From assembly GCA_014324045.1 (NCBI GenBank), contig JACOMY010000004.1:89867-153866 (forward strand): a stretch of DNA of 64,000 bases. The letters are read 5' to 3'. Both the position numbers and the translations under genes were made by a program. Source of the stretch: Rhodospirillales bacterium. Its GTDB lineage: Bacteria; Pseudomonadota; Alphaproteobacteria; Kiloniellales; JACOMY01. Positions 1-11,521 of the stretch are shown in pieces (position 1 is the first letter of the stretch; every line of letters begins with the position of its first letter). The notes beneath the pieces are model-generated. The model saw only the letters and a list, made by a program, of their open reading frames with translations. It searched no databases and was not told the DNA's origin.

Positions 1-157
1 CCTGCAGCTGGCCTTCGATCAGGCGCAGCAGCGTGGTCTTGCCGGCACCGTTGGGACCGACCAGCCCCACCCGCTGTCCGCAAGAGACACTTGCCGATGC
101 ATCTTCCAGGAGCGGGCGCCCGGCGACCCGAAGGGTAATCTTATCGAGACGAAGCAT
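1..157 (-). CDS. ABC-F family ATPase, N-terminal fragment cut by window edge
   Basis: The gene starts at an ATG ending at base 157 on the minus strand and runs off the left edge, so only about 52 residues are visible. They read as the start of an ATP-binding cassette: a short beta strand (MLRLDKITLRV) followed by a perfect Walker [10 protein letters not shown], near residues 34-42. A cassette beginning directly at the N terminus with no membrane segment fits the duplicated-cassette ABC-F proteins (Uup/YheS type), which act on ribosomes rather than in transport. A single-cassette importer or exporter ATPase cannot be excluded from this fragment. It is divergent from ndk, with about 145 bases between the two starts. 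Confidence 0.75.
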   Translation of the reverse strand, partial: MLRLDKITLRVAGRPLLEDASASVSCGQRVGLVGPNGAGKTTLLRLIEGQLQ

Positions 158-302
158 GCGGGCCGGATAGCATGGCAGCAGCCCTGCGTGCTATGGCCGC
201 TGTGGCTTGCCCGGCGCCCACGCTGTCTACATACTGTCCCCGCTTGCGGCCCAGCGGGCTCGCGAGATTCTCCTTTCATACCAGCAGCCAAGGAGGCCCC
301 CC

Positions 303-725
303 ATGGCCCTCGAGCGCACCTTTTCCATCATTAAGCCGGATGCCACCCGGCGCAACCTCACCGGCAAGATCGTCGCGCGCTTCGAAGAGGCCGGCCTGCG
401 TGTGGTCGCCCAGAAGCGCATCCGCATGACCCGCGAGCAGGCCGAGGGTTTCTACAGCGTGCACCGCGAGCGGCCTTTCTTCAACGACCTCTGCAGCTTC
501 ATGACCTCCGGCCCGGTCGTGGTCCAGGTCCTTGAGGGCGAGGACGCCATTGCCAAGAACCGCGAGATCATGGGGGCCACCGATCCGGCCAATGCCGATG
601 CCGGCAGCATTCGCGCCGACTTTGCCGAATCGATCGAAGCCAACTCCGTGCACGGCTCCGATGCGCCGGAGACTGCAGCGGCCGAAATAGGATATTTTTT
701 CGCCAAGACCGAGATCGTCGGCTAA
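303..725 (+). CDS. ndk: Nucleoside diphosphate kinase
   Basis: This 140-residue protein is the usual length of bacterial Ndk, which transfers the gamma phosphate of ATP to nucleoside diphosphates through a phospho-histidine. The N terminus ([17 protein letters not shown]) is the family signature and the catalytic histidine is His117 in the motif NSVHGSD. The ATG at 303 is chosen because it follows AAGGAGG at about 290-296 and matches the family N terminus; an upstream in-frame start at 207 would add 32 unrelated residues. The gene stands alone, convergent with the small coxIV gene. Nothing looks damaged. Confidence 0.97.
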   Translation: MALERTFSIIKPDATRRNLTGKIVARFEEAGLRVVAQKRIRMTREQAEGFYSVHRERPFFNDLCSFMTSGPVVVQVLEGEDAIAKNREIMGATDPANADAGSIRADFAESIEANSVHGSDAPETAAAEIGYFFAKTEIVG

Positions 726-811
726 CAAAGCGGACAGGTCCGCGCGCGGCGGGCGGACTCAATCCTCTCAACATACATCTGGGACGCGAGGGTGCGCTCG
801 CCCTCTTCCCC

Positions 812-940
812 TCAGGTCAGGAAGATTGCCATCGATGCCAGAACGATGGCCACGCCAGCGGCACAGTAGGCCGAGATCTTGATGAAGCCACGGTAGGTAC
901 GGACGTGTTCTCGGTAGTCCGACTCCTTCATGATGTGCAT
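812..940 (-). CDS. aa3-type cytochrome c oxidase subunit IV (CoxIV) small membrane protein
   Basis: A 42-residue protein is encoded on the minus strand, too short for most gene callers. It has a charged N terminus (MHIMKESDYREHVRTYRGF) and then one hydrophobic helix ending MAIFLT. The DYxEHxxTYxxF pattern followed by a single transmembrane segment is the hallmark of the bacterial aa3-type cytochrome c oxidase subunit IV family (Pfam COX4_pro_2), a one-helix accessory subunit of the terminal oxidase. The first ATG (940) is preferred over the in-frame ATG at 931 because a GGGGGG purine run lies 8 bases upstream of it. The catalytic subunits are not in this window, so it is an orphan here, as is common for this family. 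Confidence 0.85.
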   Translation of the reverse strand: MHIMKESDYREHVRTYRGFIKISAYCAAGVAIVLASMAIFLT

Positions 941-1254
941 TGAGCAATCCCCCCAATTGAACGCGATCACGATTGACGCCGATAGTTACCCTTCTTGCAC
1001 GCGCCTCTCAAGCCTTCCCAGGCAGGACTCTTTAACCGCTTGCCATCTGTCGAGCACTGCATCGTTGTCCCTGCTTCTTGCAGCTGCAGCAGAATAGCTG
1101 ACTAGAATGAAGTAGTTGCACGATACGGCGCTCTCTGGAAAACTTGTCCCTTAGTGATTGAATTCACCCTCGGCACTGATTTGGAAACTGAACGCCTATG
1201 TGTCATATACACCTTCCATTCCGTATCTCGCCACGACGTCGTCAGGAGTAAGAT
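941..1254. other. Intergenic stretch without a recognisable gene
   Basis: About 310 bases lie between the divergent coxIV and sulfotransferase starts. The sequence is AT-richer than the surroundings, especially toward the sulfotransferase. It should hold both promoters, but I see no convincing -35/-10 pair, no repeat and no gene relic. Confidence 0.5.
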
Positions 1255-2061
1255 ATGCTGTTTGTCTGCAATGGTGCGCCCAAGAGTGGTACCACTTGGA
1301 TTACCCACTTTTTTAAATTTCAGAAGTCCTGGGTGAACCCTACACCGTCTGAGTTCAACGATCCTAATTGGGTCAACCCCAGGCTTAAAAATCGGTATCT
1401 GATTGACCTCGACGGCTACGACTTTTATCGCGGAGACAATCACTACTATACCAAGGTGCACACCTTCTCGGGCGACTGGGCACAAGCGATGCTGGACAAT
1501 CCGGACGTGCGCGTTTTGAGTATAATCCGCGACGTCCGCGATCAGTTGGTCTCCCGCTACTATCACGATCACAAAATTAAAAAAATAGAAACCGATATGA
1601 GCTTCGACGATTACTTTGATGGCTATGCTCGCATGTACCTGCAATTGACGCTTGAATACAACGCGTTCTGGTACGAACATGACGGTCGTGGACCGGTGAC
1701 CACATCTTACGAATACTTGCAGGAAGACTTCGACCGGGCGGTAGCCGACTTCGTGGCAGCCTTGAAACTGCCCCCCAGTGCTCCCTTCAACGTCCAGTTG
1801 GTGAAGAGAAAGACCAACTTCAGCGATTTCAAGATCACCGGTGAGGGCGAGTTCATGCGTAAGGGCATCGTCGGCGACTACCAGAACCATATGTCCGAGG
1901 CTCAGGCGACGCATCTGGAAGACATGCTGCGCAAAGGCGGCTACGGCCTGCTGAAGCGGCAGATCGCCAACCTCCATCCGGAACTGGAGCCAATCCTGGC
2001 CCGAACCGATATCGGCTTCGACACTCCCTTCTCTAAGTTGGTCAGCTTTGCAGGAAAATAA
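1255..2061 (+). CDS. PAPS-dependent sulfotransferase family protein
   Basis: This 268-residue cytosolic protein has the two PAPS-binding motifs of sulfotransferases: a 5'-phosphosulfate loop PKSGTTW at residues 9-15, and a 3'-phosphate site RDVRDQLVS at residues 92-100. The family transfers sulfate from PAPS to a hydroxyl or amino group; the acceptor cannot be told from sequence. No signal peptide or membrane segment is visible. AGGAG lies 7-8 bases before the ATG. Codon use is visibly AT-richer than the neighbours (AAA/AAT/GAA-rich stretches such as the one around 1570-1595), and no sulfation, glycan or PAPS-synthesis gene is adjacent, which together suggest acquisition by transfer. Confidence 0.85.
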   Translation: MLFVCNGAPKSGTTWITHFFKFQKSWVNPTPSEFNDPNWVNPRLKNRYLIDLDGYDFYRGDNHYYTKVHTFSGDWAQAMLDNPDVRVLSIIRDVRDQLVSRYYHDHKIKKIETDMSFDDYFDGYARMYLQLTLEYNAFWYEHDGRGPVTTSYEYLQEDFDRAVADFVAALKLPPSAPFNVQLVKRKTNFSDFKITGEGEFMRKGIVGDYQNHMSEAQATHLEDMLRKGGYGLLKRQIANLHPELEPILARTDIGFDTPFSKLVSFAGK

Positions 2062-2388
2062 TCGGGGCTCTCAGCCAAAAAGGAGGCACGAGGTCCTTCC
2101 AGGATCACTAGGTCCGGTCGGGCCATCTTCGTTCCCGTTCCCTCTCGGAGACCGACACACCCCTACCAGGTACGTGCCTGTCGTTGCCAAAAAGAACACG
2201 ATCCGCGGGTTCTTAACTGCCTTCGGGAGCCACCCCAAGGCACATGCGTCAGGCGTCTGCGGGTAAGTCAGGAAAAAAGATCTTGATCCCGAAAGCGAAT
2301 CGCGAAGCCGCTGGCCAGGGCCTATGCGCGGAAAACAGAGCGCCCCACTCGCACCTGCGCTTTTTCCCGGAGCGCCTGGCGCGCTCCC
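2062..2388. other. Intergenic stretch between convergent genes
   Basis: About 330 bases separate the sulfotransferase and the SDR gene, which converge. A small perfect inverted repeat (arms GGAGCGC and GCGCTCC, loop of five) sits at about 2371-2389 next to the SDR stop; it has no U-tract, so it is at best a weak terminator. Open frames here have no protein-like composition and I recognise no gene. Confidence 0.4.
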
Positions 2389-3150
2389 CTAAATCGCCGC
2401 GTGCTGACCGCCGTCGACAACCACCACGGAACCCGTCATGTGCGAAGAGGCGTCGGAGGCTAACAGCAGCAGCGGACCGGTCAGTTCGCTCAACCGACCG
2501 AAGCGTCGCTGCGGGATCTTCTTCACCATGACCTCGCCAGCGGAGCCCTTCAGGGTTCGACGATTGATGTCGGTCTCGAAATAGCCGGGACAGAGCGCGT
2601 TTACCCTGATGCCGTAGCGCGCCCACTCGACAGCCAAGGCGCGGGTCATGTTCACCACGCCGGCCTTGCTGGCGGCGTAAGAGGCCAATAGCGAAGCTCC
2701 GCCCAAGGCCATGATGGAGGCAATGTTCACCAGGGCGCCGCCGCCGTTCTCCTTCATGATCCGCCCTGCGGCTTGGGCCACGCGAAAGACACCAGACAAG
2801 TTGGTGTCGATGACCTTGGACCAGCTCTCTTCTGTAATGTCCAAGGCCTTGTCGGTCATCGCGATTCCGGCGTTGTTGATCACGCAATCCAGGCCGCCCA
2901 ACCCCTCGGACGCAGATTCCAGGGCCGCCGTGACGCTGCCCGGATCCGTGACGTCCAGCGCCACCGGCAAGGGCGTACCGCCGGTCGCCGCTATCTCGGC
3001 GGCCAGCGCCTCCAGAGCCGCTTGGCGCCGCGCGGCGATCGCCACCTTGGCGCCAGCACGGCTGAGCTCCAGGGCGAAGTGGCGGCCGAGGCCGGAGGAG
3101 GCACCGGCTACCAGAGCGACCTTGCCGGCCAAATCGAAGGGATTGCTCAT
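2389..3150 (-). CDS. SDR-family oxidoreductase (FabG-like)
   Basis: This 253-residue classical short-chain dehydrogenase has the cofactor loop GASSGLG near residues 15-21, the NNAG motif, the catalytic serine region (NIASIMALGG), and the YAASK Tyr-x3-Lys pair. It probably oxidises or reduces a hydroxyacyl or keto substrate with NAD(P)H in the cytosol. The ATG at 3150 is chosen because AGGAAAG precedes it and the Rossmann strand follows directly; the open frame upstream overlaps the ligase gene. It starts only 5 bases after the stop of the acyl-CoA ligase, so the two are almost certainly one operon, which points to a 3-hydroxyacyl-CoA or similar CoA-thioester intermediate. Confidence 0.9.
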   Translation of the reverse strand: MSNPFDLAGKVALVAGASSGLGRHFALELSRAGAKVAIAARRQAALEALAAEIAATGGTPLPVALDVTDPGSVTAALESASEGLGGLDCVINNAGIAMTDKALDITEESWSKVIDTNLSGVFRVAQAAGRIMKENGGGALVNIASIMALGGASLLASYAASKAGVVNMTRALAVEWARYGIRVNALCPGYFETDINRRTLKGSAGEVMVKKIPQRRFGRLSELTGPLLLLASDASSHMTGSVVVVDGGQHAAI

Positions 3151-3155
3151 CTTTC

Positions 3156-4787
3156 CTACAGATCCTTGGCTTGCTGGCGCAAAGCGAACTTCTGGATCTT
3201 TCCGGTGGAGGTCTTGGGCAGCGCGCCGAAGACCACGGTCTTGGGCACCTTGTAGCGCGCGATGGTCCCGCGACAGTGATCGATGATCTCCGCCGCGCCG
3301 ACCTCGGCACCGGGGCGTAGGGTGACGAAGGCGCAGGGCGTCTCCCCCCATCTTTCGTCCGGACGCGCCACCACCGCAGCTTCCAAGACCCCAGGGTGCC
3401 GATAGAGCGCCTCCTCGACTTCAAGAGAAGAAATGTTCTCACCGCCGGAAACGATGATGTCCTTGGAGCGATCCTTGACCTCAATGTAGCCGTCGGGATG
3501 GCGCACCGCCAAATCGCCGGTGTGGAACCAACCGCCGGCAAAGGCCTCCTCCGTCGCCTGCGGATTCTTGAGGTAGCCCTTCATCACCGTATTGCCGCGC
3601 AACATGATCTCGCCGATCGTCTCGCCGTCCCACGGCGTCTCGGCCATGGTCCCGGCGTCCTTCACCGTGGCACCGTCGAGGGTCGTGTAGCGCACGCCCT
3701 GGCGAGCCATCATCGCGGCGCGGCGCGGCAGGTCGTAATCGTCCCAGGCCTCCTGCCGATCGCATGCTGTCGCCGGCCCGTAGACCTCGGTCAGGCCGTA
3801 GGCGTGTAGCACGCTGAAGCCCTGCTCTTCCATCGCCTTGATGATCGCGCTTGGCGGTGCGGCCCCGCCAGTCATGACCCGGACCGGTCCTGCCAACGGC
3901 CGCTTGATGCTATCGTCTGCCGTAGCCAGCATGTTGATGACGATGGGTGCACCGCAGAGATGGGTCACCCGCTCCTCTTCCAGCAGGCGGAAGATCGGGC
4001 CAGCCTCCACCTTCCGCAGGCAGACATGAGTGGCCGCGGCAGAGGTCACCGCCCAAGTGAAGGTCCAGCCGGAGCAGTGGAACATCGGTAGGGTCCAGAG
4101 ATATCGGCTTGCTCCGGTCAAACCGAAGGTCATGCAGTTGCCCATGGCGTTCAAAGCGGCGCCGCGATGGCTGTAGAGCACACCCTTGGGATTGCCGGTC
4201 GTGCCCGAAGTGTAAAGTAAACAGATCGACTGCCACTCATTGCCCGGCTCCGCCGCTTCGAAAGCCGGATCGCCTTCCTCCAGCAGAGCCTCGTAGTCCT
4301 TCTCACCGAGCAACGCGCCCGCTTCGGCGAGGGGATCGTCGATATCGATCACCGTGATGGCGCGGCCCAGTTGTGCCAGGGCCGGCTTGACCGCGGGCGA
4401 GAGCTCCTTGTCGGCGATCAGAATGTCAGCCTGACCGTGATTCAGAATGAAGGCGATCGAGGCCGGGTCGAGACGGGTGTTAATGGCATTCAGAATGCCA
4501 CCAGCCAACGGCACGCCGTAGTGGGCCTCCAACAGAGCCGGTACGTTGGGCGCCATCACGGCAACCGTCTTGCCGCGTCCTATCCCGCGCTTCGCCAAGG
4601 CCGAGGCCAGCCGACGTACGCGCGCATAGAACTCGGCGTAACTATAGCGCGCCTGCCCATGAACTACGGCTGTTCGCTCCGGATGCACGAAGGCGCTGCG
4701 GCGAAGAAAATTCAAGGGAGAGAGCGGCGCAAAGTTGGCGGCCTGACGTTCCAGACCCTGCTCATAGATGCTGTGCTGTTGCGGCAT
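3156..4787 (-). CDS. AMP-dependent acyl-CoA synthetase (ligase)
   Basis: This 543-residue member of the acyl-adenylate superfamily carries the AMP-binding P-loop LLYTSGTTGNPKG at about residues 190-202, the adenine-binding YGLTE, the FHTGDLA and GGENISSLEVEEAL core motifs, and the catalytic C-terminal lysine in STGKIQK at about Lys530. It activates a carboxylic acid to its CoA thioester with ATP. The overall pattern resembles medium-chain and 3-methylmercaptopropionyl-CoA ligases (DmdB-like), but the substrate is not certain. It is the first gene of a two-gene unit with the SDR. It is divergent from the DsbA-like gene, with about 120 bases of shared promoter region. Confidence 0.92.
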   Translation of the reverse strand: MPQQHSIYEQGLERQAANFAPLSPLNFLRRSAFVHPERTAVVHGQARYSYAEFYARVRRLASALAKRGIGRGKTVAVMAPNVPALLEAHYGVPLAGGILNAINTRLDPASIAFILNHGQADILIADKELSPAVKPALAQLGRAITVIDIDDPLAEAGALLGEKDYEALLEEGDPAFEAAEPGNEWQSICLLYTSGTTGNPKGVLYSHRGAALNAMGNCMTFGLTGASRYLWTLPMFHCSGWTFTWAVTSAAATHVCLRKVEAGPIFRLLEEERVTHLCGAPIVINMLATADDSIKRPLAGPVRVMTGGAAPPSAIIKAMEEQGFSVLHAYGLTEVYGPATACDRQEAWDDYDLPRRAAMMARQGVRYTTLDGATVKDAGTMAETPWDGETIGEIMLRGNTVMKGYLKNPQATEEAFAGGWFHTGDLAVRHPDGYIEVKDRSKDIIVSGGENISSLEVEEALYRHPGVLEAAVVARPDERWGETPCAFVTLRPGAEVGAAEIIDHCRGTIARYKVPKTVVFGALPKTSTGKIQKFALRQQAKDL

Positions 4788-4907
4788 GGCTCCCTGCTCT
4801 CTATCTCTTTATGGCGTCGCCATGGTGGCGACAGCCTGGCCACCCGGTCAAGCGACAGGGCACCAGCAGCCAGTCCAGTCTTACTCCAGCGCAGGAGATT
4901 GCGTTCC

Positions 4908-5558
4908 GTGCGGATTGAGATCTATTCTGACATCATCTGCCCTTGGTGCCTGATCGGCAAGCGGCGCCTGGAGAGGGCCTTGAAAGAACAGCCGCAAGAG
5001 AATCTCGAGATCTCCTGGCGCGCCTTCCAAATGACCCCCTCAATGCCGGCCGAAGGCATAGATCGCCAGCGTTATCTGGAGATGAAATTCGGCGGCAGCG
5101 AACGGGTGGCAACAGTCTACGATCCGATTATGCAGACCGGTCTTCGCGAAGGTATCGACTTTGCATTCGACAAGATTGAGCGGACTCCGAACACCTTGAA
5201 CTCGCACCGGCTTCTGCGCTTCGCCGAGCGCCGAGACTGCGGCGAGGCCATGCTGGATGCCCTCTTCAGCGCCTACTTCTTCGAAGGAGAGAACATCGGC
5301 GATCCCGATACCTTGATCGCGCTTGCCGAGAAGGCCGGTCTGGAACGCGACGCCGTCTCAGCCTATTTGGCGGGCGATGAAGACCGCACGGAGGTGACTG
5401 CTGAAGATGCACGGGCCCGGAAGATCGGCATCCAGGGTGTGCCGACCTACATCTTCGACGGCAAGTATGTCCTCTCCGGCGCACATCCGCCCGAAGTCCT
5501 ATTTCGCCTCTTCGATCTGGTGAACGGTAAGGAGCAGCCGCAGAGCGCCGTTGTCTAA
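4908..5558 (+). CDS. DsbA-family oxidoreductase, FrnE type
   Basis: A 216-residue thioredoxin-fold protein starts with a beta strand (RIEIYSDIICPWC) that carries the CPWC active site at about residues 11-14. It ends with the cis-proline segment IQGVPTYIFDG and a short amphipathic tail. This is the FrnE-like branch of the DsbA family, cytosolic disulfide oxidoreductases or isomerases linked to stress and polyketide biology; no signal peptide is present. The GTG at 4908 is preferred because AGGAG ends 10 bases before it and the family begins just there, whereas the long open frame upstream overlaps the ligase. The closing helices show no disruption. Confidence 0.9.
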   Translation: MRIEIYSDIICPWCLIGKRRLERALKEQPQENLEISWRAFQMTPSMPAEGIDRQRYLEMKFGGSERVATVYDPIMQTGLREGIDFAFDKIERTPNTLNSHRLLRFAERRDCGEAMLDALFSAYFFEGENIGDPDTLIALAEKAGLERDAVSAYLAGDEDRTEVTAEDARARKIGIQGVPTYIFDGKYVLSGAHPPEVLFRLFDLVNGKEQPQSAVV

Positions 5559-5898
5559 TCTCCGTCCCTACCGCACCTCTTCTCTCGAGACAAAGCCCGG
5601 TGGGTGGGCTTGCCAAACCTCCCTCTTCGGCCTCATCGCGAAACCAAGATTGAAGATCTTGCACATGCAGGCCGGGTTTGTGGCCTCCTGCGGATCTTCA
5701 TCGAAGTTGCACGATGCGAGTCTCGATGTCGACACCGTTATAATAAAGGTTTCGCTTTATGTAAACAGCATCCCTAGAGCAGGATGGTGTCAAGTAGACC
5801 GTGAGCGGACTCCCGATCACAGCCGCACATCACGCAGGGCATCGATACTCTGAAAATCTGGCCGGTGCGGGCGGGCGCCATCTGCGCGTTACGTAACA
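5559..5898. other. Intergenic stretch between convergent genes
   Basis: About 340 bases lie between the DsbA-like gene and secA, which converge. I find no gene, tRNA or clear terminator. Short AT-rich runs occur near 5745-5765. Frames are short and shadow-like. Confidence 0.45.
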
Positions 5899-8667
<2,769 letters not shown>

Positions 8668-8915
8668 CTGCGCTGAAAGGCCTCGGAGGTGAAAGGTAAA
8701 AACGCTAGGGACCGCGCGCAAGCCTGCGGCCGACAACGGTCTGCTAGATAAGAGCAGCGGTGGCCCCTGTCAATTCGACGTCCGGCCGCCCGCGCCGCAG
8801 TCAGGGGCTACGGGCCGTCGAAGCGCCGGTGCGAAACGCTTTCTGGAGAGCGGAGCAACGCGCTATGCAACAACCATCGGGATCCTTGTTAGACTTGGAA
8901 AGGAATCGCGGCTGA

Positions 8916-9361
8916 TCCTTCGCTGCGCTGATCCTCGTGTCTGTCCTTCTGCCGCCGGCTTTCGCTGAAGCCCAACAGTTCGGCTGTCACCCACACTTGA
9001 GGCTTTGCTGCGCTCCGGCAATCCGACGGTCGGTCGGGCCGGTACCAGCGAGATCCGTTGGAACGGCGCGATTCTCCCGGCGCACCGCCTGCCGCCCGGG
9101 CAGCACGCGCAGGTAGAAATCCTGTTTCAGATTCTTCCGACCTGCCTCGTGGATCGCCAACTGCTTGCCGACGCGGCCCGAACCGAGGGCTTTGCTGCCC
9201 GGCCGGAGATCCACGAAGAGGTGCGGCGCTTCGAGGAGGACTCGATACGCGAGGCTTATGTTGAGGACTTCCTAGCCTGCAATGTTTCCTCGGCCGCAGC
9301 CGAGGCGCGAGTCAAAGCCCTGCCGGACGGCAATGGGCGCGAAGATCGAAAAAGGCGCTAA
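8916..9361 (+). pseudogene. Parvulin-type peptidyl-prolyl isomerase relic, N-terminal part only
   Basis: Two frames together resemble the N-terminal half of a SurA/PrsA-like parvulin. At 8916-8970 there is a signal-peptide-like run (LILVSVLLPPAFAEAQ) without a start codon. From about 9020 a second frame continues with TSEIRWNGAILPAHRLPPGQ, LVDRQLLADAARTEGF and FEEDSIREAYVEDFLA, which is the typical helical N domain. A frameshift separates the two pieces. The frame ends at 9361, and the catalytic rotamase domain, normally another 100-150 residues, is absent before argJ at 9491. In related alphaproteobacteria a parvulin gene sits exactly here between secA and argJ, so this is a dead copy of it. 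The assignment rests on pattern memory, not alignment. Confidence 0.7.
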
Positions 9362-9490
9362 GAAGTCGGCACTGAAGAGTCCCGCCTTGCCATTGACAGC
9401 TCGCTGACGCAGCTTTGCGCCCGCACTGGCATGAGCCTCTATCCGCCGCGCCGAGCCGGCGGCCGTTCACCCAACAGGAGGACGAGGGAC

Positions 9491-10735
9491 GTGAAACTGC
9501 CGAAATCTCCCCTGGCGCCGAAGGCCGTTCCTTATCTGCGGCCAATCCGTGGCGCCCGCCTGGCCGTTATGGTTAGCAATTACAGGTATCGAGAGCGTCC
9601 CGACCTGCTGCTGATGACCTTCGAGGAGGGCAGCGTAGCCACCGGTGTCTTCACCCGGTCCTTGACCGCCGGCGCACCGGTCGGCTGGTCCAGGAGGGCC
9701 TTGAAGGAAGGGCAGGGGAAAGTACGGGCCATCCTAGTCAATGCCGGCAACGCCAATGCCTTCACCGGGCGGCGCGGCGACGCGGCAGTGGACCAGTTGG
9801 GCAGGGCTGTTGCGCAAACGCTGCGTTGCCCCGTGTCGGAGGTCCTGCAGGCCTCCACTGGCGTCATCGGCGAACCCTTGGATGCTCAGCGCCTGCTTCC
9901 CTTCGTCGCCGACCTGGCCCGAAATCAGGGAGAGGGCCCGGCCGCCTGGCAGCAAGCGGCGGAGGCGATCCGCACGACCGATACCTTCCCCAAGGCGTCC
10001 AGCCGCCAATGCACCATCGACGGCAAGCCGGTAACCTTGACCGGCATCGCCAAGGGCAGCGGCATGATCGCGCCCGACATGGCGACCATGCTGGCCTTCG
10101 TCGCCACCGATGCCGCGGTCCCACCCCCGATGCTGCAGGCCATCACCCTGGCGGCGGCGCAGTGCACCTTCAACTGCATCACGGTCGATAGCGACACCTC
10201 CACCAGCGACAGCCTGGTCGTGGTGGCAACGGGCAAGGCCGGTCACGGCAAGGTGGACAACATCGAGGACGAGCGTCTCAAGGGCTTCCGCGTGGCCTTG
10301 ACCGCGTTGCTGCGCGACCTGGCGTTGATGGTGGTGCGCGACGGCGAAGGGGCGCAGAAACTCGTGTCGATCCGGGTGGGGGGCGCCGAGAACGACACCG
10401 CCGCGCGCCGCATTGCGCTCTCCATCGCCAACTCGCCGCTGGTCAAGACCGCGATCGCCGGCGCCGACGCCAATTGGGGACGCATTGTCATGGCGGTCGG
10501 CAAGGCGGGCGAACGTGCCGACCGCGACCGTCTGGCGATCCACATCGGCGGCATTGCCGTGGCCCGCGACGGCGCCCGGGTCGAGGACTACGAGGAGATC
10601 CCGGTGGCCGAGCATATGCGCGGCGAGGAAATCGAGATTCACGTCGACGTCGGTGTTGGCGAAGGCCAGGCCGAGGTCTGGACCTGCGATCTGACCCACG
10701 GCTACATCGACATCAACGCTGACTATCGCAGCTAG
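9491..10735 (+). CDS. argJ: Bifunctional glutamate N-acetyltransferase / amino-acid acetyltransferase ArgJ
   Basis: This 414-residue ArgJ transfers the acetyl group from N-acetylornithine to glutamate, recycling acetate in arginine synthesis. It is made as a precursor that cleaves itself before a conserved threonine; here the motif KGSGMIAPDMATML places this at Thr199. Other signatures are the oxyanion-hole segment STGVIGEPL and the C-terminal ANWGRI and ending DYRS. The start is taken as the GTG at 9491, preceded by AGGAGGACGAGGGA; the longer open frame from 9431 has no such signal. The gene is intact and is followed after 9 bases by mutT. Confidence 0.96.
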   Translation: MKLPKSPLAPKAVPYLRPIRGARLAVMVSNYRYRERPDLLLMTFEEGSVATGVFTRSLTAGAPVGWSRRALKEGQGKVRAILVNAGNANAFTGRRGDAAVDQLGRAVAQTLRCPVSEVLQASTGVIGEPLDAQRLLPFVADLARNQGEGPAAWQQAAEAIRTTDTFPKASSRQCTIDGKPVTLTGIAKGSGMIAPDMATMLAFVATDAAVPPPMLQAITLAAAQCTFNCITVDSDTSTSDSLVVVATGKAGHGKVDNIEDERLKGFRVALTALLRDLALMVVRDGEGAQKLVSIRVGGAENDTAARRIALSIANSPLVKTAIAGADANWGRIVMAVGKAGERADRDRLAIHIGGIAVARDGARVEDYEEIPVAEHMRGEEIEIHVDVGVGEGQAEVWTCDLTHGYIDINADYRS

Positions 10736-10744
10736 GCGCCGCGC

Positions 10745-11197
10745 ATGGTCCAAAAGGAGCGAGAGGGCTGCTGGGCGGCAGCGACGCCGCAGCGGCCGGG
10801 GCGGGTGCTGCTGGCCACCGCTTGTGCGTTGATCGACGTGGATGGCCGCGTGCTGCTTGCCCAGCGCCCGCAGGGCAAAGCCATGGCCGGGCTTTGGGAG
10901 TTCCCCGGCGGTAAGCTGGATGCCGGCGAGACACCCGAGGCTGCCTTGGTTCGCGAACTGGACGAGGAGTTGGGCATCGATACGGCCGAGAGCTGCCTGG
11001 CACCTCTGGCCTTTGCCTCACACAGTTACCAAGACTTTCATCTGTTAATGCCACTCTATGCCTGCCGGGTCTGGAAGGGAGTGCCGGTTGCCCGCGAGGG
11101 CCAGGCCCTGGCCTGGGTCCGGAAGGAGAAGCTGCGCGGCTATCCCATGCCGCCGGCGGACCTGCCCTTGGTGGCGCAGCTGAGCGAATGGCTCTGA
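10745..11197 (+). CDS. mutT: 8-oxo-dGTP diphosphatase, MutT-type Nudix hydrolase
   Basis: A 150-residue Nudix protein has a perfect Nudix box at residues 56-78 (G-x5-E-x7-REL-x2-EE-x-G: GKLDAGETPE then REL, EELG). The preceding WEFPGGK and the short length fit MutT, which removes oxidised guanine nucleotides (8-oxo-dGTP) from the pool. It lies 9 bases after argJ on the same strand, the standard alphaproteobacterial order, and probably shares its transcript. The Shine-Dalgarno match is weak. Related Nudix enzymes with other substrates remain possible. Confidence 0.9.
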   Translation: MVQKEREGCWAAATPQRPGRVLLATACALIDVDGRVLLAQRPQGKAMAGLWEFPGGKLDAGETPEAALVRELDEELGIDTAESCLAPLAFASHSYQDFHLLMPLYACRVWKGVPVAREGQALAWVRKEKLRGYPMPPADLPLVAQLSEWL

Positions 11198-11521
11198 GGT
11201 CCGGTCTGACGAGTCGGCATGCAGAGTGAGAAGTACATAGCCCTCCGGCCGGCACGCACAGCGCTTGGGCGGCCCTCGTTGAGCGCTATGCGCCGGCGAC
11301 CTACGGAGCTGTGGGTAAACACCCGATCCCGGCGGGATGCGCTGGCGAAACCTCAATCGAGACCGATGAGACCTTCCTGCGGCGCCTCCTCGGCCCGGCC
11401 CCACGGGAACATTTAGGGACGATCTTACCGCAAAGAAGTCCCCAAGATGCCATTCTCCTTCCCTTTGCCGCCGCCTGCTCTAAGATGACTGCTCTTGGAG
11501 CTAAGCAATCGAGCGATCAGC
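11198..11521. other. Intergenic stretch before lysK
   Basis: About 320 bases with no gene that I can support. Frames crossing it have arginine- and proline-rich, shadow-like composition. It should contain the lysK promoter. No RNA gene, T-box or clear terminator was seen. Confidence 0.4.

Noticed and set aside
9734..10753. A 339-codon minus-strand frame over argJ
   Set aside because: It is antisense to a fully conserved ArgJ, with the repetitive His/Asp/Gly/Ala composition of a GC-rich shadow frame.
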